A stretch of DNA of 64,000 nucleotides from Phreatobacter aquaticus (GTDB lineage: Bacteria; Pseudomonadota; Alphaproteobacteria; Rhizobiales; Phreatobacteraceae). The first letter of the stretch is position 1, and every line of letters starts with the position of its first letter. A program made the translations under genes and the position numbers. The notes below the pieces were generated by a model, which was not told where the DNA came from, did no database searches, and saw nothing but the letters and a program-made list of their open reading frames with translations. The stretch is from positions 310,001 to 374,000 of the forward strand of contig NZ_CP039865.1 of NCBI RefSeq assembly GCF_005160265.1, given 5' to 3'. This document shows positions 15,979-25,047 of this stretch, in pieces.

Positions 15979-17034
15979 ATGACGAAGCACATCGACCGGC
16001 GCACCGCGCTGAAGGGCATGGGCCTTGCCGCCGCAAGCGGCGCTCTGGCCTCCGTCTCAACCCGCCGGGCGGACGCCCAGGCCGCCGGCCGCGTCGTGGT
16101 CGGCACCTGGGGCGGCGACTATGGCCGCCTGCTCGCCAAGAATGTCGAGGAGCCCTTCCTCAAGCCCAAGGGCTTCGAGGTCATCCAGGACCAGGCTTCC
16201 GACGCGCCGCGCCGCGCCAAGATGGTCGCCGAGCGCCGGCTGCCGCGTGGCACCACCGACATCCAAGGCCTGTCGGCGGCCCAGATGTTCGAGATGAACG
16301 AGGCCGGCCTTGCCGAGCCGATCGATTATTCCAAGCTGAAGAACGCCGCCAACATCCTGCCGATCGCCAAGTACCCCTTCGGCATTGGCCACATCATTTC
16401 CGGCAAGGTCGTCGTCTACAATCCGAAGACCATCACCCCGGCACCGACCGCCTACAAGGACGCCTTCGATCCGAAATACGGCAACAAGCTCGGCTTCATC
16501 GACATCCAGTATCAGTATGTGATGCTGGCGGCCGGCCTCGCCGCGGCCGGTGACATGACGCAGATCGAGAAGGGCAAGGAACTGCTGATGGCCGCCAAGC
16601 GCGGCGGCGCCCGCATCTACCCGACCAACGAGGCCTTTGCCCAGGCGCTCAAGACCGACGAGATCGCCATCGGCCTGATGTGGAAGGCCCGCGCCGTGCA
16701 GTGGCAGAATGCCGGCATATCCGTCGATTCCATCGCGCCGTCGGAAGGCATCATGGCCTATGTCTCGGGCTTCATGATCCCGAAGAACGCCCCCAACAAG
16801 GCCGGCTCCTACGCCTATATGGACGCCATGCTGGAAAAGGGTGCGCAGGAGAACTTCGCGATCGACATGGGCTATGCGCCCACCGTCAGCAACGCGACCG
16901 TTGCTCCCGACCTGATGAAGCGCATCGGCTTCACCGACGAGGAGAACAAGCGGATGAAGGATCTCGACTACGGCTTCCTCGCCAAGAACGACGCCGCCAT
17001 GAAGGAGTGGTGGGACAAGGTCTTCAAGGCCTGA
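15979..17034 (+). CDS. ABC transporter solute-binding protein, PotD type
   Basis: 351 residues with a twin-arginine signal (DRRTALKGMGLAAASGALAS, then ADAQA). The mature protein begins RVVVGTWGGDYGRLLAKN, the typical opening of PotD/opine-type extracellular binding proteins. Later motifs include GKVVVYNPKTITPAPTAYKD and GFMIPKNAPNKAGSYAYMDA. It would deliver a small amine or amino-acid-like ligand to the permeases. Acidic pocket residues that define polyamine binding cannot be assigned by eye, so spermidine or putrescine are only possibilities. Confidence 0.9.
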   Translation: MTKHIDRRTALKGMGLAAASGALASVSTRRADAQAAGRVVVGTWGGDYGRLLAKNVEEPFLKPKGFEVIQDQASDAPRRAKMVAERRLPRGTTDIQGLSAAQMFEMNEAGLAEPIDYSKLKNAANILPIAKYPFGIGHIISGKVVVYNPKTITPAPTAYKDAFDPKYGNKLGFIDIQYQYVMLAAGLAAAGDMTQIEKGKELLMAAKRGGARIYPTNEAFAQALKTDEIAIGLMWKARAVQWQNAGISVDSIAPSEGIMAYVSGFMIPKNAPNKAGSYAYMDAMLEKGAQENFAIDMGYAPTVSNATVAPDLMKRIGFTDEENKRMKDLDYGFLAKNDAAMKEWWDKVFKA

Positions 17035-17042
17035 TCGCCGCC

Positions 17043-17915
17043 ATGGCTGCAGCCACGGAACGTCCGGTCGGAGAGCCCGGAAATCTCACCGCCGCGGGGC
17101 TACTCCTCCCCGCGGCGATCTTTGTCGCGATCGGCCTCCTTGTGCCGATCGCGATCCTGTTCCGCTACAGCCTGAATGCCTTCGTGCCGGGCCGGCTGAT
17201 GGTCGATGCCCTGACCATCGAGAGCTACGTCAAGTTCTTCACCGACCCGTTCTACCTCGCCGTCCTCTGGCGCACGATCCGCGTCGCCGTGGTCTCGACG
17301 CTGGTCTGCCTGCTGTTCGGCTTTCCGCTGGCCTATGTGCTGGCGCGCACCCAGTCGCGCTTCAAGAACCTGATGATCATGGCGGTAGTCCTGCCGCTGT
17401 TCGTCGGCAATGCGGTCCGCGCCGCCGGCTGGATGGTGGCCTTCGGCTCCAAGGGCTTCGTCAATGCCTCGCTCATGGGCATGGGCGTGATCTCGGTGCC
17501 CCTTGAGATCATGTATACCGAGACCGCCGTGATGATCGGCATCATCGCGGTCAACCTGCCCTTCATGGTGCTGACGCTGCAGAGCGTCATCGAGGGCATC
17601 AACCGCAATGTCGAAGAGGCCGCCTTCTCGCTTGGCGCCCCGCCGCTCACCATGACCGGCCGCGTGCTGTTGCCGCTCGCCATGCCCGGCATCCTCGCCG
17701 GCTCGATCCTCACCTTCATCCTGGCGATGAACGCCTATGCGACGCCGGTCCTGCTCGGCGGGCCGAAGTTCCAGACCATGGGGCCGCTGGTCTTCTCCAC
17801 CTTCGCCCAGCAGAACAACTGGCCGTTCGGCGGCGCAGTCTCGTTCATCCTGATGACCGCGACGATCATCCTGACGGTGACATCGACGCTGATGTTGAAG
17901 AAGCGGTATGGGTGA
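17043..17915 (+). CDS. ABC transporter permease, PotB type
   Basis: 290 residues, six membrane helices. The EAA loop reads NVEEAAFSLGAPPLTMTGRV followed by LLPLAMPGI. The preceding N-terminal region has the long first periplasmic loop (about 40-70) typical of PotB-like subunits. It begins 8 bp after the binding-protein stop and ends the operon. The order in this operon is amidohydrolase, C, A, D, B. The gap after it is filled by palindromic repeats that may end transcription. Confidence 0.9.
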   Translation: MAAATERPVGEPGNLTAAGLLLPAAIFVAIGLLVPIAILFRYSLNAFVPGRLMVDALTIESYVKFFTDPFYLAVLWRTIRVAVVSTLVCLLFGFPLAYVLARTQSRFKNLMIMAVVLPLFVGNAVRAAGWMVAFGSKGFVNASLMGMGVISVPLEIMYTETAVMIGIIAVNLPFMVLTLQSVIEGINRNVEEAAFSLGAPPLTMTGRVLLPLAMPGILAGSILTFILAMNAYATPVLLGGPKFQTMGPLVFSTFAQQNNWPFGGAVSFILMTATIILTVTSTLMLKKRYG

Positions 17916-18000
17916 GGGGAAAGAGGGCTCCCGCTCGCGTGGTGCGGTCCCCCCTATCCTCGCCTTCGCGCCCAATCCCGTTCCTGATCCTGAGGCCAAG

Positions 18001-18125
18001 TCCCTCCGCTCCTCATCCTGAGGTGCGAGCCCTTGGGCGAGCCTCGAAGGACCTCTTTCCTGCCGACTGAAAGCCGATCCTTCGAGGCTCGTTTCACTCG
18101 CACCTCAGGATGAGGAACGGAGGGA
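18001..18125. repeat. REP-like long inverted repeat
   Basis: Two 28-nt arms (18001-18028 and 18098-18125) are complementary with one mismatch, and inner arms gcctcgaagga (18041-18051) and tccttcgaggc (18078-18088) pair as well. The cctcatcctgagg core resembles a dispersed intergenic repeat common in Hyphomicrobiales. It lies in the 432-bp gene-free stretch after the PotB-like gene and may act as a terminator. Confidence 0.75.
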
Positions 18126-18159
18126 TTGCGAGGGAGACTGGCGCACACGCCGCGCGCAG

Positions 18160-18321
18160 ACACCCCAACCCTCCCCTCCAGAGGGGAGGGAGTTGCGCGC
18201 GCAATCGGCACGGACACGACACAGGTTGAGATGCAGCGCAAGACCGATACCAACAGGCAGCGCGATAGGGCAGGCGGCGCAATGTGCCCCCTCCCCTCAT
18301 CGAGGGGAGGGTTGGGGTGGG
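18160..18321. repeat. Pair of inverted ccctcccctc palindromes
   Basis: A palindrome with flank (caccccaaccctcccctc, 18161-18178, then aggggaggg) recurs in opposite orientation at 18289-18321. Each copy folds alone, and the two copies also pair with each other around about 100 bp. Nothing coding is supported between them. The second copy ends 27 bp from the cysA stop. Confidence 0.7.
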
Positions 18322-18347
18322 GTGACAGGCCCTCTCTCCTCGTGCTC

Positions 18348-19427
18348 CTACCGCGCGAACAGCCGGAACGACCGCGGTCTCAGTCTCAGACGATCGCCAA
18401 CCGCAACGGGCCTGTCCTGCTCCAGCGTGATGTCGATCCGAGGCAGATCGTCCGCCAGTGCGATCTCCACTCGTCGCCCGGCTCCGGTGCGCCGCACGGC
18501 CACCACCTGCGCCTCCAGCGCGGGCTCTGCCCCATCCGCCACCTGGAAATCGCCCGGCCGGACGAACCAGTCGGCCGCGCCCCGGATCAGGACCTCCGGC
18601 GCGTCCAGCGTCTGGCCGCCCACAATCACGCCATCCTCGCCCACCTCCACCGGAATGCGCACTGCCTCGCCGATGAAGCTCGCGACGAAGGCAGTGGCGG
18701 GGTGGTCGTAGATCTCGTCGGGCGTGCCGACCTGCTCGATCCGCCCCTTGTTGAGGATCGCCACACGGTCGGCGAGTTCCAGCGCCTCGTCCTGGTCATG
18801 GGTGACGAACAGCGTGGTATGGCCGGTGCGATCGTGAATTTCGCGGAGCCAGCGCCTCAGATCGCGCCGGACCTGGGCATCCAGCGCACCGAACGGCTCG
18901 TCCAGCAGCAGGACGCGCGGATCGACGGCCAGCGCGCGGGCGAGCGCCACACGCTGCCGCTGGCCACCGGACAGCTGGCCGGGAAAGCGCCGGCCAAGAC
19001 CGGTCAATTGCACGAGATCGATGAGATTGGACACGCGCTCGCGGATCTCGGCCGTGCTTGGCCGCGACGCGCGCGGGCGGACCTTCAGCCCATAGGCAAT
19101 GTTGTCGGCCACCCGCATGTGGCGGAACAGGGCGTAGTGCTGGAACACGAAGCCGACGCGCCGCTCCTGCACCGACAATTCGGTCGCGTCCTGGGCGTCG
19201 AACAGCACACGGCCGGAGCTGATCGGCTCGAGCCCCGCGACCACGCGCAGCAGCGTCGTCTTGCCGGAGCCGGACGGACCGAGCAGGGCGAGAAGCTCGC
19301 CTGGCCGCACGTCGAGATCGATCCCGTCGAGCGCCGGCGCGCCGCCGTTGAAGCTCTTGGTCAGCCCCTCGACATGGATCGCAACCGCTTCGCCCGCCTC
19401 AATGCCGGCGCGCGCCTGCGAGAGCAT
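18348..19427 (-). CDS. cysA: Sulfate/thiosulfate-type ABC transporter ATP-binding protein
   Basis: 359 residues. Walker A is GPSGSGKT, the Q-loop [12 protein letters not shown] is the CysA-typical form, the signature is LSGGQRQR, Walker B is [20 protein letters not shown] and the switch His is in [15 protein letters not shown]. The C-terminal 90 residues fit the TOBE-like regulatory domain. The only ATG compatible with the fold is at 19427, giving a 29-bp overlap with the upstream permease gene. The frame upstream of it is the shadow of that gene. It energises the two permeases encoded upstream. Confidence 0.92.
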   Translation of the reverse strand: MLSQARAGIEAGEAVAIHVEGLTKSFNGGAPALDGIDLDVRPGELLALLGPSGSGKTTLLRVVAGLEPISSGRVLFDAQDATELSVQERRVGFVFQHYALFRHMRVADNIAYGLKVRPRASRPSTAEIRERVSNLIDLVQLTGLGRRFPGQLSGGQRQRVALARALAVDPRVLLLDEPFGALDAQVRRDLRRWLREIHDRTGHTTLFVTHDQDEALELADRVAILNKGRIEQVGTPDEIYDHPATAFVASFIGEAVRIPVEVGEDGVIVGGQTLDAPEVLIRGAADWFVRPGDFQVADGAEPALEAQVVAVRRTGAGRRVEIALADDLPRIDITLEQDRPVAVGDRLRLRPRSFRLFAR

Positions 19428-20256
19428 CGCCGTATCGCCATTCGAGGATCGATTTGGCCAGAAGCGTGACAAGGGCGAGACCTGCGAGAAGCGATGCGAC
19501 GGCGAAGGCGGCAACGAAATTATACTCATTGTAGAGAATCTCCACGTGCAGCGGCATGGTGTTGGTCAGGCCCCTGATATGGCCGGAGACCACAGAGACT
19601 GCGCCGAACTCGCCCATGGCGCGGGCGTTGCAGAGCAGGACGCCATAGAGCAGCGCCCATTTGACGTTGGGCAGCGTCACCGTGAAGAAGGTGCGAAGCC
19701 CCGAGGCGCCGAGCGTCAGCGCCGCCTCCTCTTCCGCCGTGCCCTGCTCCTCCATCAGCGGGATCAGCTCCCGCGCGATGAAGGGGAAGGTGACGAAGAT
19801 CGTCGCCAGCACGATGCCGGGAATGGCGAAGATGATCTTGAACTCGTTCGCCGACAGCCATGGGCCGAACAGGCCCTGCGCGCCGAACAGCAGGACATAG
19901 ACGAGACCCGAGACCACCGGCGAGACCGAGAACGGCAGGTCGATCAGCGTCACCAGCAGGCTCTTGCCCGGAAACTCGAACTTCGCCACCGCCCAGGCTG
20001 CGGCAACGCCGAACACCAGATTGGCCGGCACCGCGATGGCGGCAATCGTCAGCGTCAGCCAGATCGCCGACAGCGTGTCCTCGTCGGCGAAGGCCGCGAA
20101 GAACGCGTCCGGGCCGCGCCGGAACGCCTCGACGAACACCGAGACCAGCGGCAGCACGATGAAGAGAGCGATGAAGACGGTGGCGAGCCCGATCAGCGCG
20201 ATACGAGCCGGCAGTGCCTCCATCGTCGCGGATCGCGTTGTGCGGGGTTCAGCCAT
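19399..20256 (-). CDS. cysW: Sulfate-type ABC transporter permease CysW
   Basis: 285 residues, six helices. CysW motifs: [20 protein letters not shown], the EAA-type loop [20 protein letters not shown], and [20 protein letters not shown]. The start at 20256 (ATG) was preferred over an upstream TTG because ggagg lies just before it. It overlaps the end of cysT by 8 bp and the start of cysA by 29 bp. It forms the membrane channel with CysT for sulfate, thiosulfate or possibly molybdate. Confidence 0.93.
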   Translation of the reverse strand: MAEPRTTRSATMEALPARIALIGLATVFIALFIVLPLVSVFVEAFRRGPDAFFAAFADEDTLSAIWLTLTIAAIAVPANLVFGVAAAWAVAKFEFPGKSLLVTLIDLPFSVSPVVSGLVYVLLFGAQGLFGPWLSANEFKIIFAIPGIVLATIFVTFPFIARELIPLMEEQGTAEEEAALTLGASGLRTFFTVTLPNVKWALLYGVLLCNARAMGEFGAVSVVSGHIRGLTNTMPLHVEILYNEYNFVAAFAVASLLAGLALVTLLAKSILEWRYGDALAGARRH

Positions 20257-21109
20257 GACCAAACCTCCGCCGGCTCCAGGCCTGGATCAGGTTGATGGTC
20301 AGCAGCGACAGGAACGAGATCGCCAGCATGATCGTGGCGATCGCGGTCGCGCCGGCATAGTTGAACTCCTCGAGCTGCACGATGATCAGCAGCGGCGCGA
20401 TTTCCGAGAGGAACGGCATGTTCCCGGCGATGAAGATCACCGAGCCGTATTCGCCCACCGCCCGGCCGAAGGCGAGCGCGAAGCCGGTCATCACCGCCGG
20501 CACCAGCGCCGGCAGGACCACCCGCAACAAGGTCTGCATGCGACTGGCGCCGAGCGTCGCCGAGGCCTCCTCGATCTCCCGGTCGAGATCGGCCAGCACC
20601 GGCTGCACGGTGCGCACCACGAAGGGCAGGCCGATGAAGGTCAGCGCGATGAAGATGCCGAGCGGCGTGTAGGCAACCTTGATGTCGGCCAGCGCGAACC
20701 AGGAGCCGATCCAGCCATTCGGCGCGTAGAGCGCGGCAAGCGCGATACCGGCAACCGCGGTCGGCAGCGCGAAGGGCAGGTCGACCAGCGCGTCGAGCGC
20801 CGTGCGGCCGGGGAAGCGGTAGCGCGTCAGCACCCAGGCCGTGATCAGACCGAAAACCGCGTTCACCGCCGCCGCCGCGAAGGAGATATAAAAGCTGGTC
20901 TTCAGCGCCGCCAGCACCCGGGGCGTGGTCGCGACATGCCAGATGCCCGAGAGCCCCAGTCCGCTCGCCCGCCAGACCAGCACCGAAAGCGGGATCAGCA
21001 CGATCAGGGAGAGATAGGCGATCGTGAAGCCGAAGGTGATGCCGAAACCCGGCAAGGCGCTTGGACGCGCGATGCCGAAGGATCGGGATCCAAGCGCAAT
21101 TGCACTCAT
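20249..21109 (-). CDS. cysT: Sulfate-type ABC transporter permease CysT
   Basis: 286 residues. Diagnostic stretches are [40 protein letters not shown], the coupling loop [20 protein letters not shown] and [20 protein letters not shown]. It shares a 4-bp ATGA overlap with the binding-protein gene before it and an 8-bp overlap with cysW after it. It is a tightly coupled member of a binding protein, T, W, A operon. Confidence 0.94.
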   Translation of the reverse strand: MSAIALGSRSFGIARPSALPGFGITFGFTIAYLSLIVLIPLSVLVWRASGLGLSGIWHVATTPRVLAALKTSFYISFAAAAVNAVFGLITAWVLTRYRFPGRTALDALVDLPFALPTAVAGIALAALYAPNGWIGSWFALADIKVAYTPLGIFIALTFIGLPFVVRTVQPVLADLDREIEEASATLGASRMQTLLRVVLPALVPAVMTGFALAFGRAVGEYGSVIFIAGNMPFLSEIAPLLIIVQLEEFNYAGATAIATIMLAISFLSLLTINLIQAWSRRRFGHG

Positions 21110-22167
21110 CGCGACGGCGCGCCGGAGGGCCGGTAGATCTGGTCGAAGCTCGCGCCATCGGCGAAATGATCGGCATGGGCCTTGGCCCAGCCGCCGAAGG
21201 CGTTGTCGATGGTCACGAGCCGGATCTGGGGAAAGCGCGCGATGTCGGCGGGGGCCGCGTGCTGCGGCGCGACCGGGCGATAGAAGTGCTTCGCGATGAT
21301 CGCCTGCGCCGCCGGCGTGTAGAGGAATTCGAGATAGGCCTGCGCCACGGCGCGGGTGCCGCGGCGATCGACGACATGGTCGACCAGCGAGACCGGCGGC
21401 TCGGCGAGGATCGAGAGGCTCGGATTGACGATGTCGAACTTGTCGGTACCGAATTCGGCCAGCGCCAGATAGGCCTCGTTCTCCCAGGCCAGCAGCACGT
21501 CGCCGAGGCCACGCTGGACGAAGGTGGTGGTCGAGCCGCGCGCGCCGGTGTCGAGCACAGGCACATTCTTGAACAGCGCCTCGACGAAGCGCCTGGCGGC
21601 GGCCTCGTCGCCACCGGTGCGGTCGCGCTCATAGGCCCAGGCGGCGAGATAGTTCCAGCGCGCGCCGCCCGAGGTCTTGGGGTTCGGCGTGATGACCGAA
21701 ATGCCGGGACGGATCAGATCATTCCAGTCGCGGATGCCCTTCGGATTGCCCTTGCGCACCAGGAACACGATGGTCGAGGTGTAGGGCGAGGCATTGTTGG
21801 GCAAGCGGGACTGCCAGTTGTCCGGCAGCCGCTTCGATTCACGCGCGATGGCATCGATGTCGCCAGCCAGCGCCAGCGTCACCACATCGGCCTCCAGGCC
21901 ATCGATCACCGAACGCGCCTGCCGGCCGGACCCGCCATGCGACACCCGGACCGTCACGCGCTGGCGGTGGGTTGCCAGCCATTCCCTGGCGAAAGCCTCG
22001 TTGATCGCACGATAGAGTTCGCGGGTCGGGTCGTAGGAGACGTTGACCAAGGTCACGGGCGGCGGCGTCTGCGCCCGCCCATAGACGGTGGTTGCCAGCA
22101 CCAGGCCGAAGGCCAGGGCCAATGCCGACAGATCGCGCAAGTGAACCGAACGGGAACCGATCCGCAT
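21106..22167 (-). CDS. Sulfate-type ABC transporter periplasmic binding protein
   Basis: 353 residues, Sbp/CysP family. It has a Sec-type signal ([20 protein letters not shown], then RAQT), followed by [20 protein letters not shown], the family's N-terminal signature. [20 protein letters not shown] carries the sulfate-contacting Ser/Gly/Gln residues. [20 protein letters not shown] is the second motif. The ATG at 22167 is chosen over 22182 because aaggag lies 6 bp upstream of it, inside the longer frame. It delivers sulfate to CysT and CysW. The 261-bp gap upstream, shared with the UspA gene end, shows no further gene. Confidence 0.93.
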   Translation of the reverse strand: MRIGSRSVHLRDLSALALAFGLVLATTVYGRAQTPPPVTLVNVSYDPTRELYRAINEAFAREWLATHRQRVTVRVSHGGSGRQARSVIDGLEADVVTLALAGDIDAIARESKRLPDNWQSRLPNNASPYTSTIVFLVRKGNPKGIRDWNDLIRPGISVITPNPKTSGGARWNYLAAWAYERDRTGGDEAAARRFVEALFKNVPVLDTGARGSTTTFVQRGLGDVLLAWENEAYLALAEFGTDKFDIVNPSLSILAEPPVSLVDHVVDRRGTRAVAQAYLEFLYTPAAQAIIAKHFYRPVAPQHAAPADIARFPQIRLVTIDNAFGGWAKAHADHFADGASFDQIYRPSGAPSR

Positions 22168-22382
22168 ATCGATCTCCTTCATGCCAGGGGATTATGTGGG
22201 CCGGAACGACCCGGCGTCGAGCCCCGAGCAGGCGCGAAGCTGCAGTGCGGATCAACCCCTGGAGAAAAATAAGATCGCGGCCTCCCCGCAGAACGCCTCA
22301 GAGAGATAAATTGTTCCCCATACCCGGACCAAACGGGCCAAAAATCGGATGTGGACGCCGAGGACTCGGTCTGCGGCAGGAG

Positions 22383-22421
22383 GACCGGCCTGTCCTGTGT
22401 GAGCACAGGCGCAGGCCGGTC
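22383..22421 (-). terminator. Strong stem-loop after the UspA gene
   Basis: Two stacked stems (gaccggcctg with caggccggtc, and cctgtg with cacagg around a tgag loop) start 8 bp after the UspA stop. No T-run follows on the minus strand, so this is a stable 3' hairpin that may end or protect the transcript. Confidence 0.45.
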
Positions 22422-22428
22422 GCCGTCC

Positions 22429-23250
22429 TCAATGGGAGAAGAAGGTCGGCAGCGTCATGCTCTTCATGATGGTGCGCGTCGTGCCGCCCAGCACCATTTC
22501 GCGCAGCTTGGAATGGCCGTAGCCGCCCATCACCAGCAGATCCGCGCCGCTGTCGGAGGCATGGGAGAGGATGGTGTTGGCGATATCCATGGTGGTGACC
22601 AGTTTCTGCAGCTCGACATTGATGCCATGGCGGGCCAGATGCCGGGCGATGTTGAAGCCTGGCAGCTCGACCCCGGTGTCGCCGGCCCGCTGGACGCTGA
22701 TGAGCTCCACCTTCTCGGCCTTGCTCAGAAGCGGCATGGCGTCGCCCAGAGCCCGTGCAGAAGCCCGCCCGCCATCCCAGGCGACCAGCACCTTGCCGAG
22801 CACCGGACGCGCCCGCTGGATATAGGGCACCATCAGGATGGGACGGCCCGAGCCGAACAGCACCGCCTCGGCGAAGCGGTTGCCACTGGCCATGCTGTCG
22901 GGATCGGCCTGTTCCACCACCATCAGGTCGAAATGGCCGGCGAGCCGGGCAAGCTCGCCCTCGGGATTGAGCGAACCGGCAATCGCCAGCGTCTCGGCCG
23001 GCACACCGGCGAGCTTCGCCGCGGCTTCGAAATCGGCGAGATGCTGCGCGGCCAGATCGCGGGCGCGCCCATCGGCCGCCTCGATCACGTCCTTGGGCAG
23101 GCCAAGACCGGCATAGCGGGCGAGATTGGGTTCGGCGACCATGAACGCGCCAGTGGCGCTGGCACCGGCCGCCGCCGCAAGCGCCAGGCCATAGGGGCCG
23201 GCTGCCTTGGTTTCGGCATCGATGAGAACAAGAATGTCGCGCAGTGCCAC
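22429..23250 (-). CDS. Universal stress protein, tandem UspA domains
   Basis: 273 residues, two UspA-like halves. The first (about 1-140) is divergent. The second (about 150-273) ends with LVMGGYGHSKLREMVLGGTT and RTIMKSMTLPTFFSH, the ATP-binding G-x2-G-x9-G-(S/T) type motif near the C-terminus. The start is a GTG at 23250 with aaggag 6 bp upstream. The gene is divergent from a DASS-type anion symporter with a 246-bp gap between starts, a layout seen for stress proteins near membrane transporters. The biochemical role is likely nucleotide-dependent stress adaptation; no more specific call is possible. Confidence 0.87.
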   Translation of the reverse strand: MALRDILVLIDAETKAAGPYGLALAAAAGASATGAFMVAEPNLARYAGLGLPKDVIEAADGRARDLAAQHLADFEAAAKLAGVPAETLAIAGSLNPEGELARLAGHFDLMVVEQADPDSMASGNRFAEAVLFGSGRPILMVPYIQRARPVLGKVLVAWDGGRASARALGDAMPLLSKAEKVELISVQRAGDTGVELPGFNIARHLARHGINVELQKLVTTMDIANTILSHASDSGADLLVMGGYGHSKLREMVLGGTTRTIMKSMTLPTFFSH

Positions 23251-23496
23251 GTTGGTCTCCTTGGTGTTCGGTCCCGGCTCTCCGCAGGTCTCGCCGGGCT
23301 CGGGCTGCCCGTCCGGCGCGCAGGACCCATGTCCTGTGCAGCGCTTGGGCAAGTCCCTCCCGGCGGCCGTGATGACGACGCCGTGCGCCGGACTAAACGC
23401 GCGTTTTGCGTGAAGACCATTGATCCTGCGCAAGGTGAGACAGGTGAAACGGGCGCCGAGTACAAACATCGTCGATCCACGCCGATGGAGCCTGCA

Positions 23497-25029
23497 ATGA
23501 GTGCCATGGAATCATCGCGCACCGACCTGGCCAAGACATCGCCCGGCACACCGGCCACAGGTGAACCGCCTTCCTGGATGCGCAGCCATTGGGGGCTTCT
23601 GCTGGCGGCCGCAGCCCTGATCATCGTGCTTCTGCTGCCGACACCGGCGGGCCTGTCGGTGGCCGGCCATCGCATGCTGGCGATCCTCGCCTTTTCGGTC
23701 GTCATCTGGATGACGGAGGCGCTCGACTATGCCGTGTCGGCCGTGGTCATCGCAGCGCTCATGGCCTTCCTGCTGGGCTTGTCGCCCAATCCGGCCAATC
23801 CACGGGTCCTGATGGGCACCAGTGCCGGCCTTGGCCTGGCCTTTTCAGGCTTTGCCAATACCGCGCTGGCGCTGGTCGCCTCGGCCCTGTTCATCGCCGC
23901 CGCCATGACGATCACCGGCCTCGACCGGCGGATCGCGCTGGTCATCCTGGCGCGCGTCGGCGCGGAAACCCGTCATGTCGTCGTCGGAGCCATCCTGGTC
24001 GGCATCGTCATGGCCTTTCTGGTGCCCTCCACCACGGCGCGCGTCGCCTGCCTGGTGCCGATCATGCTCGGCATCATCTCCGCCTTCGGCGTCAACAGGA
24101 AGGGCGCCTTTGCCGGCATGCTGATGATCACCACCGTCCAGACCGCATCGATCTGGAATGTCGGAATCAAGACGGCGGCGGCACAGAACATGGTCGCCAT
24201 CGGCTTCATCGAGCGCACCCTGCAGGCCAGCATCACCTGGCTCGAATGGTTCATCGCGGCGGCGCCCTTCGCCATGCTGATGACCATCGCGCTCTACTTT
24301 GTCATGACCCGGATGATGCCGCCGGAAGTGCGCGACATTCCTGGCGGCCGCGAGGCGATCGCCAAGTCGCTTGCGGAACTCGGCCCGATGACATTTGCCG
24401 AGAAGAAGCTCATGGCGCTGTCGCTGACGCTACTCGGCTTCTGGTCCACCGAGGGTGTCCTGCACCGGTTCGACACCTCGTCCACCACCATTGCCGCTGT
24501 CGCCCTGATGTTCCTGCCGGGCATCGGCATCATGACCTGGAAGGACGCCCAGCCCCGGATCCCGTGGGGCACGATCGTGCTGTTCGGCATCGGCATCAGC
24601 CTGGGCACGGCCCTGCTGCAGACCAAGGCCGCCGTCTGGCTGGCCGAGATCGTGGTGGCCCAGTTCGGGCTGCAACAGGCCACCGCCCTGTTCATTCTGG
24701 GCGTGATGAGCCTGTTCCTCGTCATCATCCATCTCGGCTTCGCCAGCGCCACCGCGCTCGCCTCCGCCATGATCCCGATCGTCATCGCCGTGCTGCAGCA
24801 TGTGGCGACGCCCGGCATGAACATTGTCGGCATGACCATGCTGCTGCAATTCGTGGTGAGCTTCGGCTTCATCCTGGTGGTGAACGCGCCGCAGAACATG
24901 GTCGCCTATGGCACCGAGACGTTCGAGGCCCGCGATTTCGTGCGCACAGGCCTCGTGCTCACCTTGATCGCCTGCGCACTGGTCATGCTGCTTGGCGCCA
25001 CCTACTGGCACTGGCTGGGCTACACCTGA
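23497..25029 (+). CDS. DASS-family (SLC13-like) anion symporter
   Basis: 510 residues with 11-13 hydrophobic segments. DASS/CitMHS features: an N-terminal LSVAGHRMLAILAFSVVIWM, GFANTALALVASALFIAAAM, the first Ser-Asn-Thr-like region replaced by AFLVPSTTARVACLVPIML, and a second repeat ending VVNAPQNMVAYGTETFEARD. It would import di- or tricarboxylates or another anion with sodium. The ATG at 23497 has ggag 6 bp upstream; the open frame extending far upstream runs antisense through the UspA gene and is not real. The divergent UspA gene may share regulation. Confidence 0.88.
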   Translation: MSAMESSRTDLAKTSPGTPATGEPPSWMRSHWGLLLAAAALIIVLLLPTPAGLSVAGHRMLAILAFSVVIWMTEALDYAVSAVVIAALMAFLLGLSPNPANPRVLMGTSAGLGLAFSGFANTALALVASALFIAAAMTITGLDRRIALVILARVGAETRHVVVGAILVGIVMAFLVPSTTARVACLVPIMLGIISAFGVNRKGAFAGMLMITTVQTASIWNVGIKTAAAQNMVAIGFIERTLQASITWLEWFIAAAPFAMLMTIALYFVMTRMMPPEVRDIPGGREAIAKSLAELGPMTFAEKKLMALSLTLLGFWSTEGVLHRFDTSSTTIAAVALMFLPGIGIMTWKDAQPRIPWGTIVLFGIGISLGTALLQTKAAVWLAEIVVAQFGLQQATALFILGVMSLFLVIIHLGFASATALASAMIPIVIAVLQHVATPGMNIVGMTMLLQFVVSFGFILVVNAPQNMVAYGTETFEARDFVRTGLVLTLIACALVMLLGATYWHWLGYT

Positions 25030-25047
25030 GGCAGGGGAAGCGGCCGC

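Noticed and set aside
22351-23496. Long N-terminal extension of the DASS symporter frame
   Set aside because: It runs antisense through the UspA gene, and the ribosome site at 23487 supports the start at 23497.
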